In this document: positions 26,653 through 35,001 of the stretch, one piece after another
How positions within the stretch are numbered: position 1 is the stretch's first letter
Layout: the number at the start of each line of letters is the position of its first letter
NCBI RefSeq assembly: GCF_000429085.1
Contig: NZ_AUBE01000005.1
Span: 62,001 to 126,000, forward strand
DNA: 64,000 nucleotides
Source of the DNA: Streptomyces flavidovirens DSM 40150
GTDB lineage: Bacteria > Actinomycetota > Actinomycetes > Streptomycetales > Streptomycetaceae
Direction of reading: 5' to 3'
The notes under the pieces: model-generated
What the model saw: only the letters and a program-made list of their open reading frames with translations
Database searches by the model: none
Told to the model about the DNA's origin: nothing
Program-made: the position numbers and the translations under genes

Positions 26653-26694
26653 GGACTTGCGTCAGCGGGCTTGCGTCGGGGGGCTTGCGTACGG
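26653..26694. repeat. Three tandem 14-bp repeats
   Basis: Copies at 26653, 26667 and 26681 share G(G)CTTGCGTC; the second and third read GGGCTTGCGT exactly. Lies between the ROK kinase stop and the TPR gene. Role unknown. Confidence 0.6.
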
Positions 26695-26742
26695 AGACAC
26701 AAGACCTTGCCCGGATCGTCCACGCCGTGCGAGCGTGTGCGC

Positions 26743-27252
26743 ATGAACGGTGATCATGAGCGGGACGCGGCCCTGTCACAGGCCGTACGGCTGCGCGAGG
26801 ACGGCCGGGCCGCCGAGGCCCGAGGACGCCTGGTGGCGCTGGCCGAGCGGTATCCGCAGGATGCCGAGATCGCCTACCAGACCGCGTGGGCGCACGACGT
26901 GCTCGGCCTGGAGAGCGAGGCCGTCCCCTTCTACGAACGCGCCCTGAGCTTCCCCGGCCTGCCCGCCGAGGACCGGCACGGCGTCTTCCTCGGCCTGGGC
27001 AGCACCTACCGCGTCCTGGGCCGCTACGAACCCGCTCTGCGGACCCTGCGCCGCGGCCTGGAGGAGTTCCCGCACGACCCCGCCCTGGAGGCCTTCCTGG
27101 CCATGGCCCTGTACAACACCGGCGAAGGCCGCGAAGCCGTACGGACGCTGCTGCGGGCACTCGCGGCCACCAGCGGCGACCCACGGGTGCGGGGCTACCG
27201 CCGCGCGATCGAGCAGTACGCGGACGACCTCGACGCCGTCGAGCGGCCCTAG
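26743..27252 (+). CDS. Tetratricopeptide-repeat protein
   Basis: 169 residues, all helical. Repeats of TPR type are visible: AEARGRLVALAERYPQDAEI, AWAHDVLGLESEAVPFYERA, GLGSTYRVLGRYEPALRTLR and AMALYNTGEGREAVRTLLRA. No signal or membrane segment, so a cytoplasmic protein-protein adaptor. ATG 26743 (MNGDHERDAAL) was chosen; the longer frame runs through the 14-bp repeats. No partner is evident from neighbours. Confidence 0.88.
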   Translation: MNGDHERDAALSQAVRLREDGRAAEARGRLVALAERYPQDAEIAYQTAWAHDVLGLESEAVPFYERALSFPGLPAEDRHGVFLGLGSTYRVLGRYEPALRTLRRGLEEFPHDPALEAFLAMALYNTGEGREAVRTLLRALAATSGDPRVRGYRRAIEQYADDLDAVERP

Positions 27253-27255
27253 AGG

Positions 27256-27295
27256 CTGTCCGGCGGACCAGGGCCGACCCTGATCCGCCGGACAG
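27256..27295 (+). terminator. TGTCCGGCGG hairpin after the TPR gene
   Basis: CTGTCCGGCGGA (27256-27267) pairs with TCCGCCGGACAG (27284-27295), with an inner CAGGG/CCCTG helix. It starts 4 bases after the TPR stop and shares its core with the hairpin at 9935-9967. Confidence 0.8.
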
Positions 27296-27301
27296 GCCCC
27301 C

Positions 27302-27490
27302 CTAGCCCCGCCCCTGCGAACCCGCTTCCGTCGCGCGCTGCACCACGACCACCAGGAAGGCATCCGCCTCCAGGTCCATCACGACCTCCGCCGGGCACCC
27401 CTCCGCGCGCCGTGCCATGGCGAATTCCTCGGCCGGCCAGCTGCCCCTCGGGCCGCCGGCCGGGAACTGTTCCAACACCATGCGACTCAT
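27302..27490 (-). CDS. Small conserved-looking protein (62 aa)
   Basis: ATG 27490 (MSRMVLEQFPAGGPRGSW) to 27302. Composition is non-repetitive, with a hydrophobic strand DAFLVVVVQRATE near the end that may pack in a small beta domain. GGGAG lies about 11 bases upstream; an earlier ATG at 27508 is possible. Many streptomycetes carry short proteins of this style, but I cannot name a family. Confidence 0.5.
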   Translation of the reverse strand: MSRMVLEQFPAGGPRGSWPAEEFAMARRAEGCPAEVVMDLEADAFLVVVVQRATEAGSQGRG

Positions 27491-27755
27491 CCCGCACCCC
27501 GCTCCCATGCCTGTCGAACTCTTGCTCCCGTTGCCCCAACGAGACTCCGCGCACGGGCGTCACGGTTCCCGGATCCCGTCGGGGCACCTTCTCCTGTGGT
27601 TCGACGCCACCTGTGCCCCGCACCGTTGCCCCTGGCATGCGACAGCATCGGCACGGTTGTGTGCCCAAACGGTCGCGGGCACGATGCGGTGACCCCGGGT
27701 TTCCGCGGCAGGGTGTCGCGGGCAGGCCACAGGGGGCGACGGAAGAGGGGGAACC

Positions 27756-28793
27756 GTGATCGTCTGGATCAACGGTGCGTTCAGTGCGGGCAAGACCAGC
27801 GCCGCGCGCGAACTGATCGATCTGATCCCGAACAGCACCTTCTACGACCCCGAACGGATCGGCGGGGAACTGCGCAATCTGCTGCCGCAGAAGCGGCTCG
27901 CGGAGGTCACCGACTACCAGGACCTGCCCATCTGGCGCCGTCTGGTCGTGGACACCGCGGCCGCGCTGCTCGCGGAAGTGGGCGGCGTGCTGGTGGTGCC
28001 CATGACGCTCCTGCGCCAGGAGTACCGGGACGAGATATTCGGCGGGCTCGCCGCGCGACGTATCCCGGTGTGTCATGTGCTGCTGTCGGCCGACGAAACG
28101 ATCCTTCGCGGGCGGATCGCCGCCCGCGAGGAGCTGCCCGACGACCCCGAAGGCAGCGAGCGGGTACGGCAATGGGCGTACGAGCACATCGAGCCGTACC
28201 GCGCCGCGCTCTCCTGGCTCGCGGCCGACGCGCACGTCATCGACACCAGCGCGCTGACACCCGCCGAGACGGCCGTGCGGATCGCCGAAGCCGTACGGGC
28301 GGGGGCCGCCGGCAGCTGCGAGATCGTGCAGACGCCCGAGCCGACCGCCGAGACCGTCGCGGCGGGTGTCCTGCTCTTCGACGAGGCGGACAGGGTGCTG
28401 CTCGTCGATCCCACCTACAAGCCGGGCTGGGAGTTCCCCGGCGGGGTCGTGGAGCAGGGGGAGGCGCCGGCGCGGGCCGGGATGCGTGAGGTGGAGGAGG
28501 AGACAGGGATAGAACTCGTCGATGTGCCGAGGCTGCTGGTCGTCGACTGGGAGCCGCCGCGCCCGCCCGCGTACGGCGGTCTGCGGCTGATCTTCGACGG
28601 CGGCAGGCTGGACAGCACGACGACCGGCCAACTGGTGCTGCCCGGCTCCGAACTGCGCGGCTGGCGGTTCGTCACCGAAGAGGAGGCCGCCGGGCTGCTG
28701 CCGCCGAACCGGTACGAACGGCTGCGCTGGGCGCTGCGCGCCCGCGAGCGGTCAGCCGTGCTCAACCTGGAGGCCGGAGTCCCGGTCGGCTGA
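27756..28793 (+). CDS. TmrB-like P-loop kinase fused to a Nudix hydrolase
   Basis: 345 residues. N-terminal half (1-180) resembles tunicamycin-resistance ATP-binding protein TmrB: WINGAFSAGKTSAARELIDL (Walker A), STFYDPERIGGELRNLL, VLVVPMTLLRQEYRDEIFGG. The C-terminal half (about 205-320) is Nudix, with box GGVVEQGEAPARAGMREVEE followed by ETGIEL, all catalytic Glu and Arg residues intact. GTG 27756 with GGGGGAA upstream. The gene stands alone; its last 42 bases overlap the convergent MBL gene. Substrate may be a modified nucleotide or nucleoside antibiotic; inference only. Confidence 0.88.
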   Translation: MIVWINGAFSAGKTSAARELIDLIPNSTFYDPERIGGELRNLLPQKRLAEVTDYQDLPIWRRLVVDTAAALLAEVGGVLVVPMTLLRQEYRDEIFGGLAARRIPVCHVLLSADETILRGRIAAREELPDDPEGSERVRQWAYEHIEPYRAALSWLAADAHVIDTSALTPAETAVRIAEAVRAGAAGSCEIVQTPEPTAETVAAGVLLFDEADRVLLVDPTYKPGWEFPGGVVEQGEAPARAGMREVEEETGIELVDVPRLLVVDWEPPRPPAYGGLRLIFDGGRLDSTTTGQLVLPGSELRGWRFVTEEEAAGLLPPNRYERLRWALRARERSAVLNLEAGVPVG

Positions 28794-29465
28794 TGCCCGC
28801 AGAACGGCAGCCGTGCCGTCCGTCAGGGGATCGCCATGGCCGAAGCAGGCGATGGCGGGAGCGAGCGCCGCCAGCCGGCGGAACGTTTCCACGGCGCGCT
28901 CGCGGTCGGTGTTGAACACGCCCAGCATCACCTGGCCGACGCCCGCCACGCAGTCGCCCGTGAACAGCACACCGTGGTGCGGGAGATGGACGGCGATACT
29001 GCCGTCCGTGTGGCCGGGGGCGTGAACCACCCGCGCGCCGTCACCGAAGTCCAACAGGTCGCCGTCCTCGGCCTCCCGGTCCACCCGGGTGGGCGGGGCC
29101 GGCGGCACGGTCAGCCCGTGGGCGTACAGCGGACGCTCCCAGTCCAGCAGCACGGGCTCGGGCACCGGCTGCTCGCCGCGGATCACGGGCGCGTCGAGCC
29201 GGTGCGCGACCACTTCGGCGCCGTACCGCCCGGCCAGTTCCCCGGCGGCGCCGACGTGGTCGCGGTGGCAGTGGGTGAGAACGATCCGGCGGATGTTCTC
29301 CGGGCGCAGGCCCAGGCTCCGTATCGCCTCTTCGATGTCGGCCGCCGCGTCCTTGTCGCCCGCGTCGATCAGGGTCAGCTCCTCACCGTCGCGCCAGAGA
29401 TACGCCTGGCCGATGGGGAAGCGGAACATGTGCAGTCGTCCGGGAAGTACTTCCACGAGATCCAT
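28752..29465 (-). CDS. Metallo-beta-lactamase-fold hydrolase
   Basis: 237 residues. Zinc-binding pattern: VLTHCHRDHVGAAGELA (HxHxDH), APGHTDGSIAVHL, LFTGDCVAG with the bridging Asp, and CFGHGDPL at the end. No signal peptide. Such glyoxalase-II-like enzymes hydrolyse thioesters, lactones or phosphoesters. ATG 29465. Overlaps the convergent fusion gene. Substrate unknown. Confidence 0.9.
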   Translation of the reverse strand: MDLVEVLPGRLHMFRFPIGQAYLWRDGEELTLIDAGDKDAAADIEEAIRSLGLRPENIRRIVLTHCHRDHVGAAGELAGRYGAEVVAHRLDAPVIRGEQPVPEPVLLDWERPLYAHGLTVPPAPPTRVDREAEDGDLLDFGDGARVVHAPGHTDGSIAVHLPHHGVLFTGDCVAGVGQVMLGVFNTDRERAVETFRRLAALAPAIACFGHGDPLTDGTAAVLRASADRDSGLQVEHG

Positions 29466-29557
29466 GCGACGAACGTACGACCGGCCGGCCGCTCGCCGCC
29501 TGCGTCTACGCTGTCGGCGATCTACGCTCAGCGCTTAAGGCGTGGCTCCCGTCGCTG

Positions 29558-30922
29558 CTACTCCTGCTTGGAGCGCGCGTAGTTGGCGAGAAACAGCGCC
29601 TCGGCGACGGACAGCCGCTCCAGCTCCTCGGGCGAGACGCTCTCGTTCACCGCGTGGATCTGCGCCTCGGGCTCGCTCAGCCCGATGAGCAGTATCTCGG
29701 CCTTCGGGTAGAGCGTGGCGAGCGTGTTGCACAGCGGGATCGAGCCGCCCATGCCGGACGTCTGCATCTCCTGGCCCGGGTACGCCACGCGCATCGCCTC
29801 GGCCATCGAGGTGTACGCCGGGCTGCTGACGTCCGCCCTGAACGGCTGGCCCTGGCCCACCTGCTCCACCGAGACCCTCGCCCCCCAGGGAGTGTGCGCC
29901 AGCAGGTGCGCGGTGAGCAGCTTCGTCGCCTCGGCGGCGTCCTGGCCCGGCGGCACCCGCAGGCTGATCTGCGCCCGCGCACTCGCCTGGAGCGACGGCG
30001 TTGCGCCGACCACCGGCGGGCAGTCGATGCCGATGACGGTGACGGCGGGGCGGGCCCAGATGCGGTCGGCGACCGTGCCCCGGCCGATCAGGCCGACCCC
30101 GTCGAGGACACGCGCGTCCTTGCGGAACTCCTCCTCGGGGTACTGGAGGCCGTCCCACGAGGAGTCCGCCGTAAGCCCGTCCACAGTCGTCGAACCGTCT
30201 TCGTCGCGCAGCGAGGCCAGCAGCTGGATGAGCGCCGCCAGCGCGTCCGGGGCGGCGCCGCCGAACTGGCCGGAGTGCAGGTTGCCTTCCAGGGTGTCGA
30301 CGCGCACGCGCAGCATGCTCATGCCGCGCAGCGTCGCGGTGACGGTCGGCAGACCGACGCGGAAGTTTCCGGTGTCGCCGATGACGACCGTGTCGGCGGC
30401 GAGCAGCTCGGGGTGCGCCTCGGCGTACTGCTCCAGGCCGCCCGTACCCTGCTCCTCCGAGCCCTCGGCGATGACCTTCACCGAGACCGGGACGCCGCCG
30501 TTCGCCTTGAGGGCGCGCAGCGCGAGCAGGTGCATGATGAAGCCGCCCTTGCAGTCGGCGGCGCCGCGCCCGTACCAGCGGCCGTCGCGCTCGGTCAGCT
30601 CGAAGGGCGGCGAGAGCCACGCGGACTCGTCCAGCGGCGGCTGCACGTCGTAGTGCGCGTACAGCAGAACCGTCGGCGCGCCCACCGGGCCCGGCAGGAA
30701 GCCGTACACCGACTGGGTGCCGTCAGGAGTGTCGAGCAGCGCGACATCCTCGAACCCCTCGGCGCGCAGCGTGTCGGCGCACCAGAGCGCGGCCGCCTCG
30801 CACTCGCTCCTGGGGAACTGGGCGGGGTCCGCCACCGACTGGAAGGCCACCAGCTCGGCCAGCTCCGTCTTCGCGCGGGGCATCAGCGAGGCGATGGTCT
30901 CGGCGATCGGATGGGCGGTCAT
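29558..30922 (-). CDS. M20-family dipeptidase
   Basis: 454 residues, usual for the CNDP/PepV-like group. Zinc ligands: VLLYAHYDVQPP, RGAADCKGGF, AEGSEEQGTGGL (catalytic Glu-Glu) and IGDTGNF, with the C-terminal IHAVNESV. A dimerisation lid lies between about 210 and 330. ATG 30922 with GAGGAG 8 bases upstream. Cytoplasmic; cleaves short peptides. Divergent from the geranylgeranyl-reductase-like gene. Confidence 0.92.
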   Translation of the reverse strand: MTAHPIAETIASLMPRAKTELAELVAFQSVADPAQFPRSECEAAALWCADTLRAEGFEDVALLDTPDGTQSVYGFLPGPVGAPTVLLYAHYDVQPPLDESAWLSPPFELTERDGRWYGRGAADCKGGFIMHLLALRALKANGGVPVSVKVIAEGSEEQGTGGLEQYAEAHPELLAADTVVIGDTGNFRVGLPTVTATLRGMSMLRVRVDTLEGNLHSGQFGGAAPDALAALIQLLASLRDEDGSTTVDGLTADSSWDGLQYPEEEFRKDARVLDGVGLIGRGTVADRIWARPAVTVIGIDCPPVVGATPSLQASARAQISLRVPPGQDAAEATKLLTAHLLAHTPWGARVSVEQVGQGQPFRADVSSPAYTSMAEAMRVAYPGQEMQTSGMGGSIPLCNTLATLYPKAEILLIGLSEPEAQIHAVNESVSPEELERLSVAEALFLANYARSKQE

Positions 30923-31091
30923 GGGCACGCTCCTCGTGAGTGCGACGTTGGTTGTGCGTGTACGTGTATGTGTTCGTACGGGGTGGCCGACAAGCACCGC
31001 CCGATCCTCCCACAGCGAGATCGGCGGCTCCTGCGCCGTAGGATGCGTCAGCAGTACGGACCACCGGGCGGATCAGGAGCAGAAGCACATC

Positions 31092-32306
31092 GTGAGCAGC
31101 GAGAACGCAGACGCCGGACGTGAGCGTGAAGAGCCGGTGTGGGACGTGGTCGTGGTCGGTGCCGGGCCCGCCGGGTCGTCGGCGGCCTATGCGGCCGCGG
31201 TCGCGGGACGGCGTGTACTCCTCCTGGAGAAGGCGGAACTGCCCCGCTACAAGACCTGTGGCGGCGGCATCATCGGGCCTTCGCGCGACGCGCTGCCGCC
31301 CGGTTTCGAACTGCCGTTCAGGGACCGGGTGCATGCCGTGACGTTCTCGCTGGGCGGGAAGCTGACGCGGACACGCCGTTCGAAGCAGATGCTTTTCGGG
31401 CTCATCAACCGGCCGGAGTTCGACGCCGCGCTGGTGGAGGAGGCGCAGAAGGCGGGCGCCGTGGTCCGTACCGGAGTGAGCGTGGCGCGCGTCGAGCAGC
31501 ACGGCGCGGCCGTGCCGGACCGGCGCACGGTGGCCGTTGTCCTGGCGGGCGGCGAGACGGTGCTGGCGCGGGCGGTGGTCGGCGCGGACGGCAGCGCGAG
31601 CCGGATAGGGGCACATGTCGGGGTGAAGCTCGACCAGGTGGATCTCGGCCTGGAGGCCGAGATCCCGGTGCCGGAGACGGTCGCCGAGGACTGGGCGGGG
31701 CGGGTGCTCATCGACTGGGGGCCGATTCCGGGCAGTTACGGCTGGGTGTTCCCCAAGGGCGAGACGCTGACGGTCGGGGTGATCTCGGCGCGTGGCGACG
31801 GCGCGGCCACCAAGAGGTACCTGGAGGACTTCATCGCCCGGCTGGGGCTGGCCGGCTTCGAACCGGCGGTCTCCTCCGGGCATCTGACGCGCTGCCGCAG
31901 CGACGACTCGCCGCTGTCGCGCGGCCGGGTGCTGGTGTGCGGGGACGCGGCGGGTCTGCTGGAGCCGTGGACCCGCGAGGGGATTTCCTTCGCGCTGCGG
32001 TCCGGGCGGCTGGCGGGGGAGTGGGCGGTGCGGATCGCGGAGGCGCAGGACGCCGTGGACGCGCGTCGGCAGGCGCTGAACTACGCCTTCGCCATCAAGG
32101 CCGGGCTGGGCGTGGAGATGGGTGTCGGGCGGCGGATGCTCGCGCTGTTCGAGCGGCGGCCGGGGCTGTTGCATGCGGCCATAACCGGATTCCGGCCGGC
32201 CTGGAAGATGTTCGCCGGGATCACGCGCGGCTCGACGACGCTGGGCGAGATCGTACGTACGCGCCCCGTCGTCCAGCGCGCGCTCAGTGCGCTGGACAGG
32301 CCGTAG
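31092..32306 (+). CDS. Geranylgeranyl-reductase-family flavoprotein
   Basis: 404 residues. FAD loop VVVVGAGPAGSSAAYAAAVA, the family motif YKTCGGGIIGPS, VGADGSASRIGAHVG, and RVLVCGDAAGLLEPWTREGI. Members saturate prenyl chains of lipids, chlorophyll or menaquinone, or are flavin-dependent hydroxylases. GTG 31092 with AGGAG about 13 bases upstream; the longer frame crosses the divergent promoter. The C-terminal part (GITRGSTTLGEIV) may touch the membrane. It could act on menaquinone; unproven. Confidence 0.88.
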   Translation: MSSENADAGREREEPVWDVVVVGAGPAGSSAAYAAAVAGRRVLLLEKAELPRYKTCGGGIIGPSRDALPPGFELPFRDRVHAVTFSLGGKLTRTRRSKQMLFGLINRPEFDAALVEEAQKAGAVVRTGVSVARVEQHGAAVPDRRTVAVVLAGGETVLARAVVGADGSASRIGAHVGVKLDQVDLGLEAEIPVPETVAEDWAGRVLIDWGPIPGSYGWVFPKGETLTVGVISARGDGAATKRYLEDFIARLGLAGFEPAVSSGHLTRCRSDDSPLSRGRVLVCGDAAGLLEPWTREGISFALRSGRLAGEWAVRIAEAQDAVDARRQALNYAFAIKAGLGVEMGVGRRMLALFERRPGLLHAAITGFRPAWKMFAGITRGSTTLGEIVRTRPVVQRALSALDRP

Positions 32307-32327
32307 CCGGCTCGGCGACTTTCGCTC

Positions 32328-32789
32328 TCAGCCCTTGGCGGCGACGCTGATGCGGAAGACGGGGTGGTCGGGGGCGGCCGCCAGGAGCTCCTCGTCGGAG
32401 GATGTGGCGGTCACGCCCTTGAAGTACTGGTTGACCTCCCAGCCCCAGCGCTCCAGGTAGGTGCGGAGCACCGGCGGCTTCTCGGTGTCGGGGATCTCCG
32501 TGGCAGTGAAGCCGCGGACCTTGCGGCCCACCCTGAGTCCGCCCCGGCCGGCGGCGCGCATGTTGCGGACCCACTGGGAGTGGCCGCGGGCGGAGACCAG
32601 GTACTGGGCGCCGTCGTGGGTGTGCGGGTTCACGGGGATGCGCTGCGTCCGGCCACTCTTGCGGCCGCGGACGGACAGTTCGGCCGAGCCGAGCAGGCTG
32701 ACGCCGTGGCGGGCGAGCCAGCCCACGGCGTTGTTCAGCCTGATGGCCATGGGGCTGCCCTTGAGGTAGTACGGCTGGGACTGTGACAT
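32328..32789 (-). CDS. Deazaflavin (F420)-dependent nitroreductase-family protein
   Basis: 153 residues, split beta-barrel of the DDN/DUF385 family. Features: SVRGRKSGRTQRIPVNPHTH, GAQYLVSARGHSQWVRNMRA and the strand GGLRVGRKVRGFTA. Family members use F420H2 to reduce quinones or nitro compounds. ATG 32789 with GGAGG upstream; the longer frame crosses the operator. Divergent from a TetR gene with clear operator sites, so it is likely the regulated target. Confidence 0.88.
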   Translation of the reverse strand: MSQSQPYYLKGSPMAIRLNNAVGWLARHGVSLLGSAELSVRGRKSGRTQRIPVNPHTHDGAQYLVSARGHSQWVRNMRAAGRGGLRVGRKVRGFTATEIPDTEKPPVLRTYLERWGWEVNQYFKGVTATSSDEELLAAAPDHPVFRISVAAKG

Positions 32790-32821
32790 GACGGCCTCCA
32801 CCGGTCTGGGACTGCGATTGC

Positions 32822-32908
32822 GAGAGCACTGCTCTCGCTTGAGAGCAGTGTGCACAGGATCGCTGCTCCAAAGCAAGAGCAATGCTCTCGTTATTGGTCA
32901 GTGCTCTC
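32822..32908. promoter_or_regulatory. Multi-copy TetR operator, core AGAGCAnTGCTCT
   Basis: GAGAGCAcTGCTCTC at 32822-32836 is a perfect 7-1-7 palindrome. AGAGCAaTGCTCT at 32876-32888 is a 6-1-6 palindrome. Half sites GAGAGCA (32841-32847) and TGCTCTC (32902-32908) lie between and after. All sit in the 141-base gap between the F420 reductase and the tetR gene. Confidence 0.85.
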
Positions 32909-32930
32909 CGGCGTGGCAAAATGCTGTGCC

Positions 32931-33680
32931 ATGAGCACCACGCGCGGAGCCAGAGAACGAGCCCGGACCGAAGTGACGGCGGCCATCAAGGAAGAGGCTC
33001 GCCGGCAGCTCGCCGCCGAAGGCGCCGCGAAGCTCTCGCTGCGCGCCGTCGCCCGCGAGCTCGGCATGGTCTCCTCCGCCCTCTACCGCTACTTCCCCAG
33101 CCGCGACGACCTCCTGACCGCCCTGATCGTCGACGCGTACGACGCCGTGGGCGCCGCCGCCGAGACCGCCCTCGCCCGCCGGTCCGCCCGAACCGACGGC
33201 CACCCCGCCCGCTGGGTGGCCGTCTGCCGGGCCGTACGGGCCTGGGCGCTGGCGCACCCCCACGAGTACGCCCTGATCTACGGCTCGCCCGTCCCCGGCT
33301 ACACCGCCCCCACGACAACCGTCGGCCCGGCCTCCCGCGTCGGCCGCACCCTCATCTCCGTCGCGCGCGACGCCCACCTGGACAGCGGCCTCGCCGTCCC
33401 GCCCCTCGCCGCCGCCCTGCGCCCCGAGGCCGAGCGGCTCGCGGCCGATGTCGCCCCCGACCTGCCCCCACCCGTTGTCGCCGCCCTGGTCGCCGCCTGG
33501 TCGCAGCTCTTCGGGCTGATCTCCTTCGAGGTCTTCGGCCAGTTCAACCGGATCGTCGAGGACCGCGACAGGTTCTTCGACCACTGCGCCATGAGCCTCG
33601 CCCACGCCGTGGGCCTGACAGGCGGTCAGGCGGCGGGCGCCGTCCCGTTCGCCGCCCCCGACAGCGACGACGGATCCTGA
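32931..33680 (+). CDS. TetR-family regulator
   Basis: 249 residues. DNA-binding domain (about 12-65): AAIKEEARRQLAAEGAAKLS, AVARELGMVSSALYRYFPSR. The C-terminal domain contains RAWALAHPHEYALIYGSPVP, the WHG-type TetR effector domain signature. ATG 32931. It should bind the AGAGCA/TGCTCT sites directly upstream and repress itself and the divergent F420-dependent reductase, released by a small hydrophobic ligand. Confidence 0.92.
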   Translation: MSTTRGARERARTEVTAAIKEEARRQLAAEGAAKLSLRAVARELGMVSSALYRYFPSRDDLLTALIVDAYDAVGAAAETALARRSARTDGHPARWVAVCRAVRAWALAHPHEYALIYGSPVPGYTAPTTTVGPASRVGRTLISVARDAHLDSGLAVPPLAAALRPEAERLAADVAPDLPPPVVAALVAAWSQLFGLISFEVFGQFNRIVEDRDRFFDHCAMSLAHAVGLTGGQAAGAVPFAAPDSDDGS

Positions 33681-33736
33681 CGAGGCACCCGCTGGTGCGG
33701 TGAGCGCGGCGCCGGTCCGGAGCCGCTCGTACCGGC

Positions 33737-34015
33737 CTACGAGCCGGAGCTGGTGCGTCCCGGCTGACCGGGCCGCGTACCCGGCGCGCCGCGGTAACCC
33801 CACAGGACGTGCGCGACCCGCAGGACGAACACGACCGTCGCCAGTACGCAACCGGCCACCAGCATGGCCTTGTTCAGACCGGGCGGCGCGCCGAGGAGGT
33901 ACCAGGGGGCGGTGACGGCGGCGAAGGTGACACCCGCGAGAACCGCCGCGCTCAGCACGGCGTAACCGATCTCGATCGTCATCGCGTCGCGCTGGGCCTG
34001 CGTCCTCGTCGCCAT
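33737..34015 (-). CDS. DUF6332-like small membrane protein
   Basis: 92 residues with two membrane helices (IGYAVLSAAVLAGVTFAAVT and MLVAGCVLATVVFVLRVAHV) and a basic tail. The start is ATG 34015 (MATRTQAQRDAM); GTG 34030 is possible. Neither has a good ribosome site. A very stable hairpin sits 21 bases upstream, leaving little room for a promoter. Function unknown. Confidence 0.7.
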   Translation of the reverse strand: MATRTQAQRDAMTIEIGYAVLSAAVLAGVTFAAVTAPWYLLGAPPGLNKAMLVAGCVLATVVFVLRVAHVLWGYRGAPGTRPGQPGRTSSGS

Positions 34016-34035
34016 GCCACGAAGTGTCACAGCGT

Positions 34036-34073
34036 GTGCGGCCGACGGGCAAGAGACACCCCGTCGGCCGCAC
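34036..34073 (-). terminator. 14-bp perfect hairpin between MDMPI-type and DUF6332 genes
   Basis: GTGCGGCCGACGGG (34036-34049) pairs exactly with 34060-34073 around a 10-base loop. It lies downstream of the minus-strand MDMPI-type gene and just before the DUF6332 start. Confidence 0.75.
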
Positions 34074-34194
34074 GTTCCCCTCGCCGGTCAGTCCGGGGCG
34101 CCGGCGTGCGCCGGCGTGCGCCGCACGCCGAGGCCCGGCCTCTTCGGTGCGCCGTGCTCTCGCGAACGCCGGGGGCGAACCGACGGAATGACGG

Positions 34195-34929
34195 TCAGAC
34201 GGCCGACTTCTCCCGCCACAGACGCGCGAGCGCCTCGTCACCGGACACCGCGACCTCGGAGAGCGGCAGCCGGTTCCACAGCGCCAGGTACAGCTGCTCC
34301 GCGGTCCCGCTCATCTCGCAGTCCGCGGTGCCGTGCGAGGTGCGGTCCGTGCGCGGCGGCCCGTCCGAGAGCCGCACCGTCCACACGTCGCCCGCGTCTG
34401 TCGCCCGTACCCGCAGGACGCGCGGTGCCTCGGTGTGTACCCGGCTGCGATCGCGGGCATGGAAGCCGCGCAGCAGCTCGTCGATACCGTCCGCCGTGAA
34501 CTCCTGAGGCAGCGCGGAGAATCCGGTGCCGAGCGCCGACTCGGCGTCCACGCGGTGGATCGCCGTCTCGTGCGCCTGCCGCCGCGCCCAGAAGGCGAGT
34601 GGCGAGGGCGCGGCCATGAAGGTCCAGCACTCCAGATCCTCGGGTGCGGCCCTCAGCGCGGCCACCAGCAGGGCGTGTCCCTCCCGGAACCAGTGGAGCA
34701 GCGCGTCTGCGTCCAGGTCCGGCTCGCTGCCGGGGGCATGGGGCTCCACAAGCCCACCCGCGATGTACGTCGTCGCCCACCGGTGGACCACGCCCGTGTG
34801 CCGCAGCAGGTCGCGCACGCGCCAGCCGGGGCAGGTGGGTACTTCGGCGCCGGTGCCCGCCTTTTCGGCGGCGGCGGCCATCAACTGCCCTTGTTCGTCG
34901 AGCGATTCAATGAATCTGGCTATCTCCAT
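34195..34929 (-). CDS. Maleylpyruvate isomerase-family mycothiol-dependent enzyme
   Basis: 244 residues. N-terminal DinB-like four-helix domain with VPTCPGWRVRDLLRHTGVVH (metal His), and RRQAHETAIHRVDAESALG carrying the HExxxHxxD metal triad. The C-terminal MDMPI domain ends ARLWREKS. Such proteins use mycothiol, the actinobacterial thiol, in isomerisation or detoxification. ATG 34929. No aromatic-degradation genes nearby, so the substrate is unclear. Confidence 0.9.
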   Translation of the reverse strand: MEIARFIESLDEQGQLMAAAAEKAGTGAEVPTCPGWRVRDLLRHTGVVHRWATTYIAGGLVEPHAPGSEPDLDADALLHWFREGHALLVAALRAAPEDLECWTFMAAPSPLAFWARRQAHETAIHRVDAESALGTGFSALPQEFTADGIDELLRGFHARDRSRVHTEAPRVLRVRATDAGDVWTVRLSDGPPRTDRTSHGTADCEMSGTAEQLYLALWNRLPLSEVAVSGDEALARLWREKSAV

Positions 34930-35001
34930 GCGGAAGATTGTGCCAGCCGCGTACGGCGACGGCCGGGCGCGTACGGCGACGATCAGGGGTTACGGCGGCG
35001 G

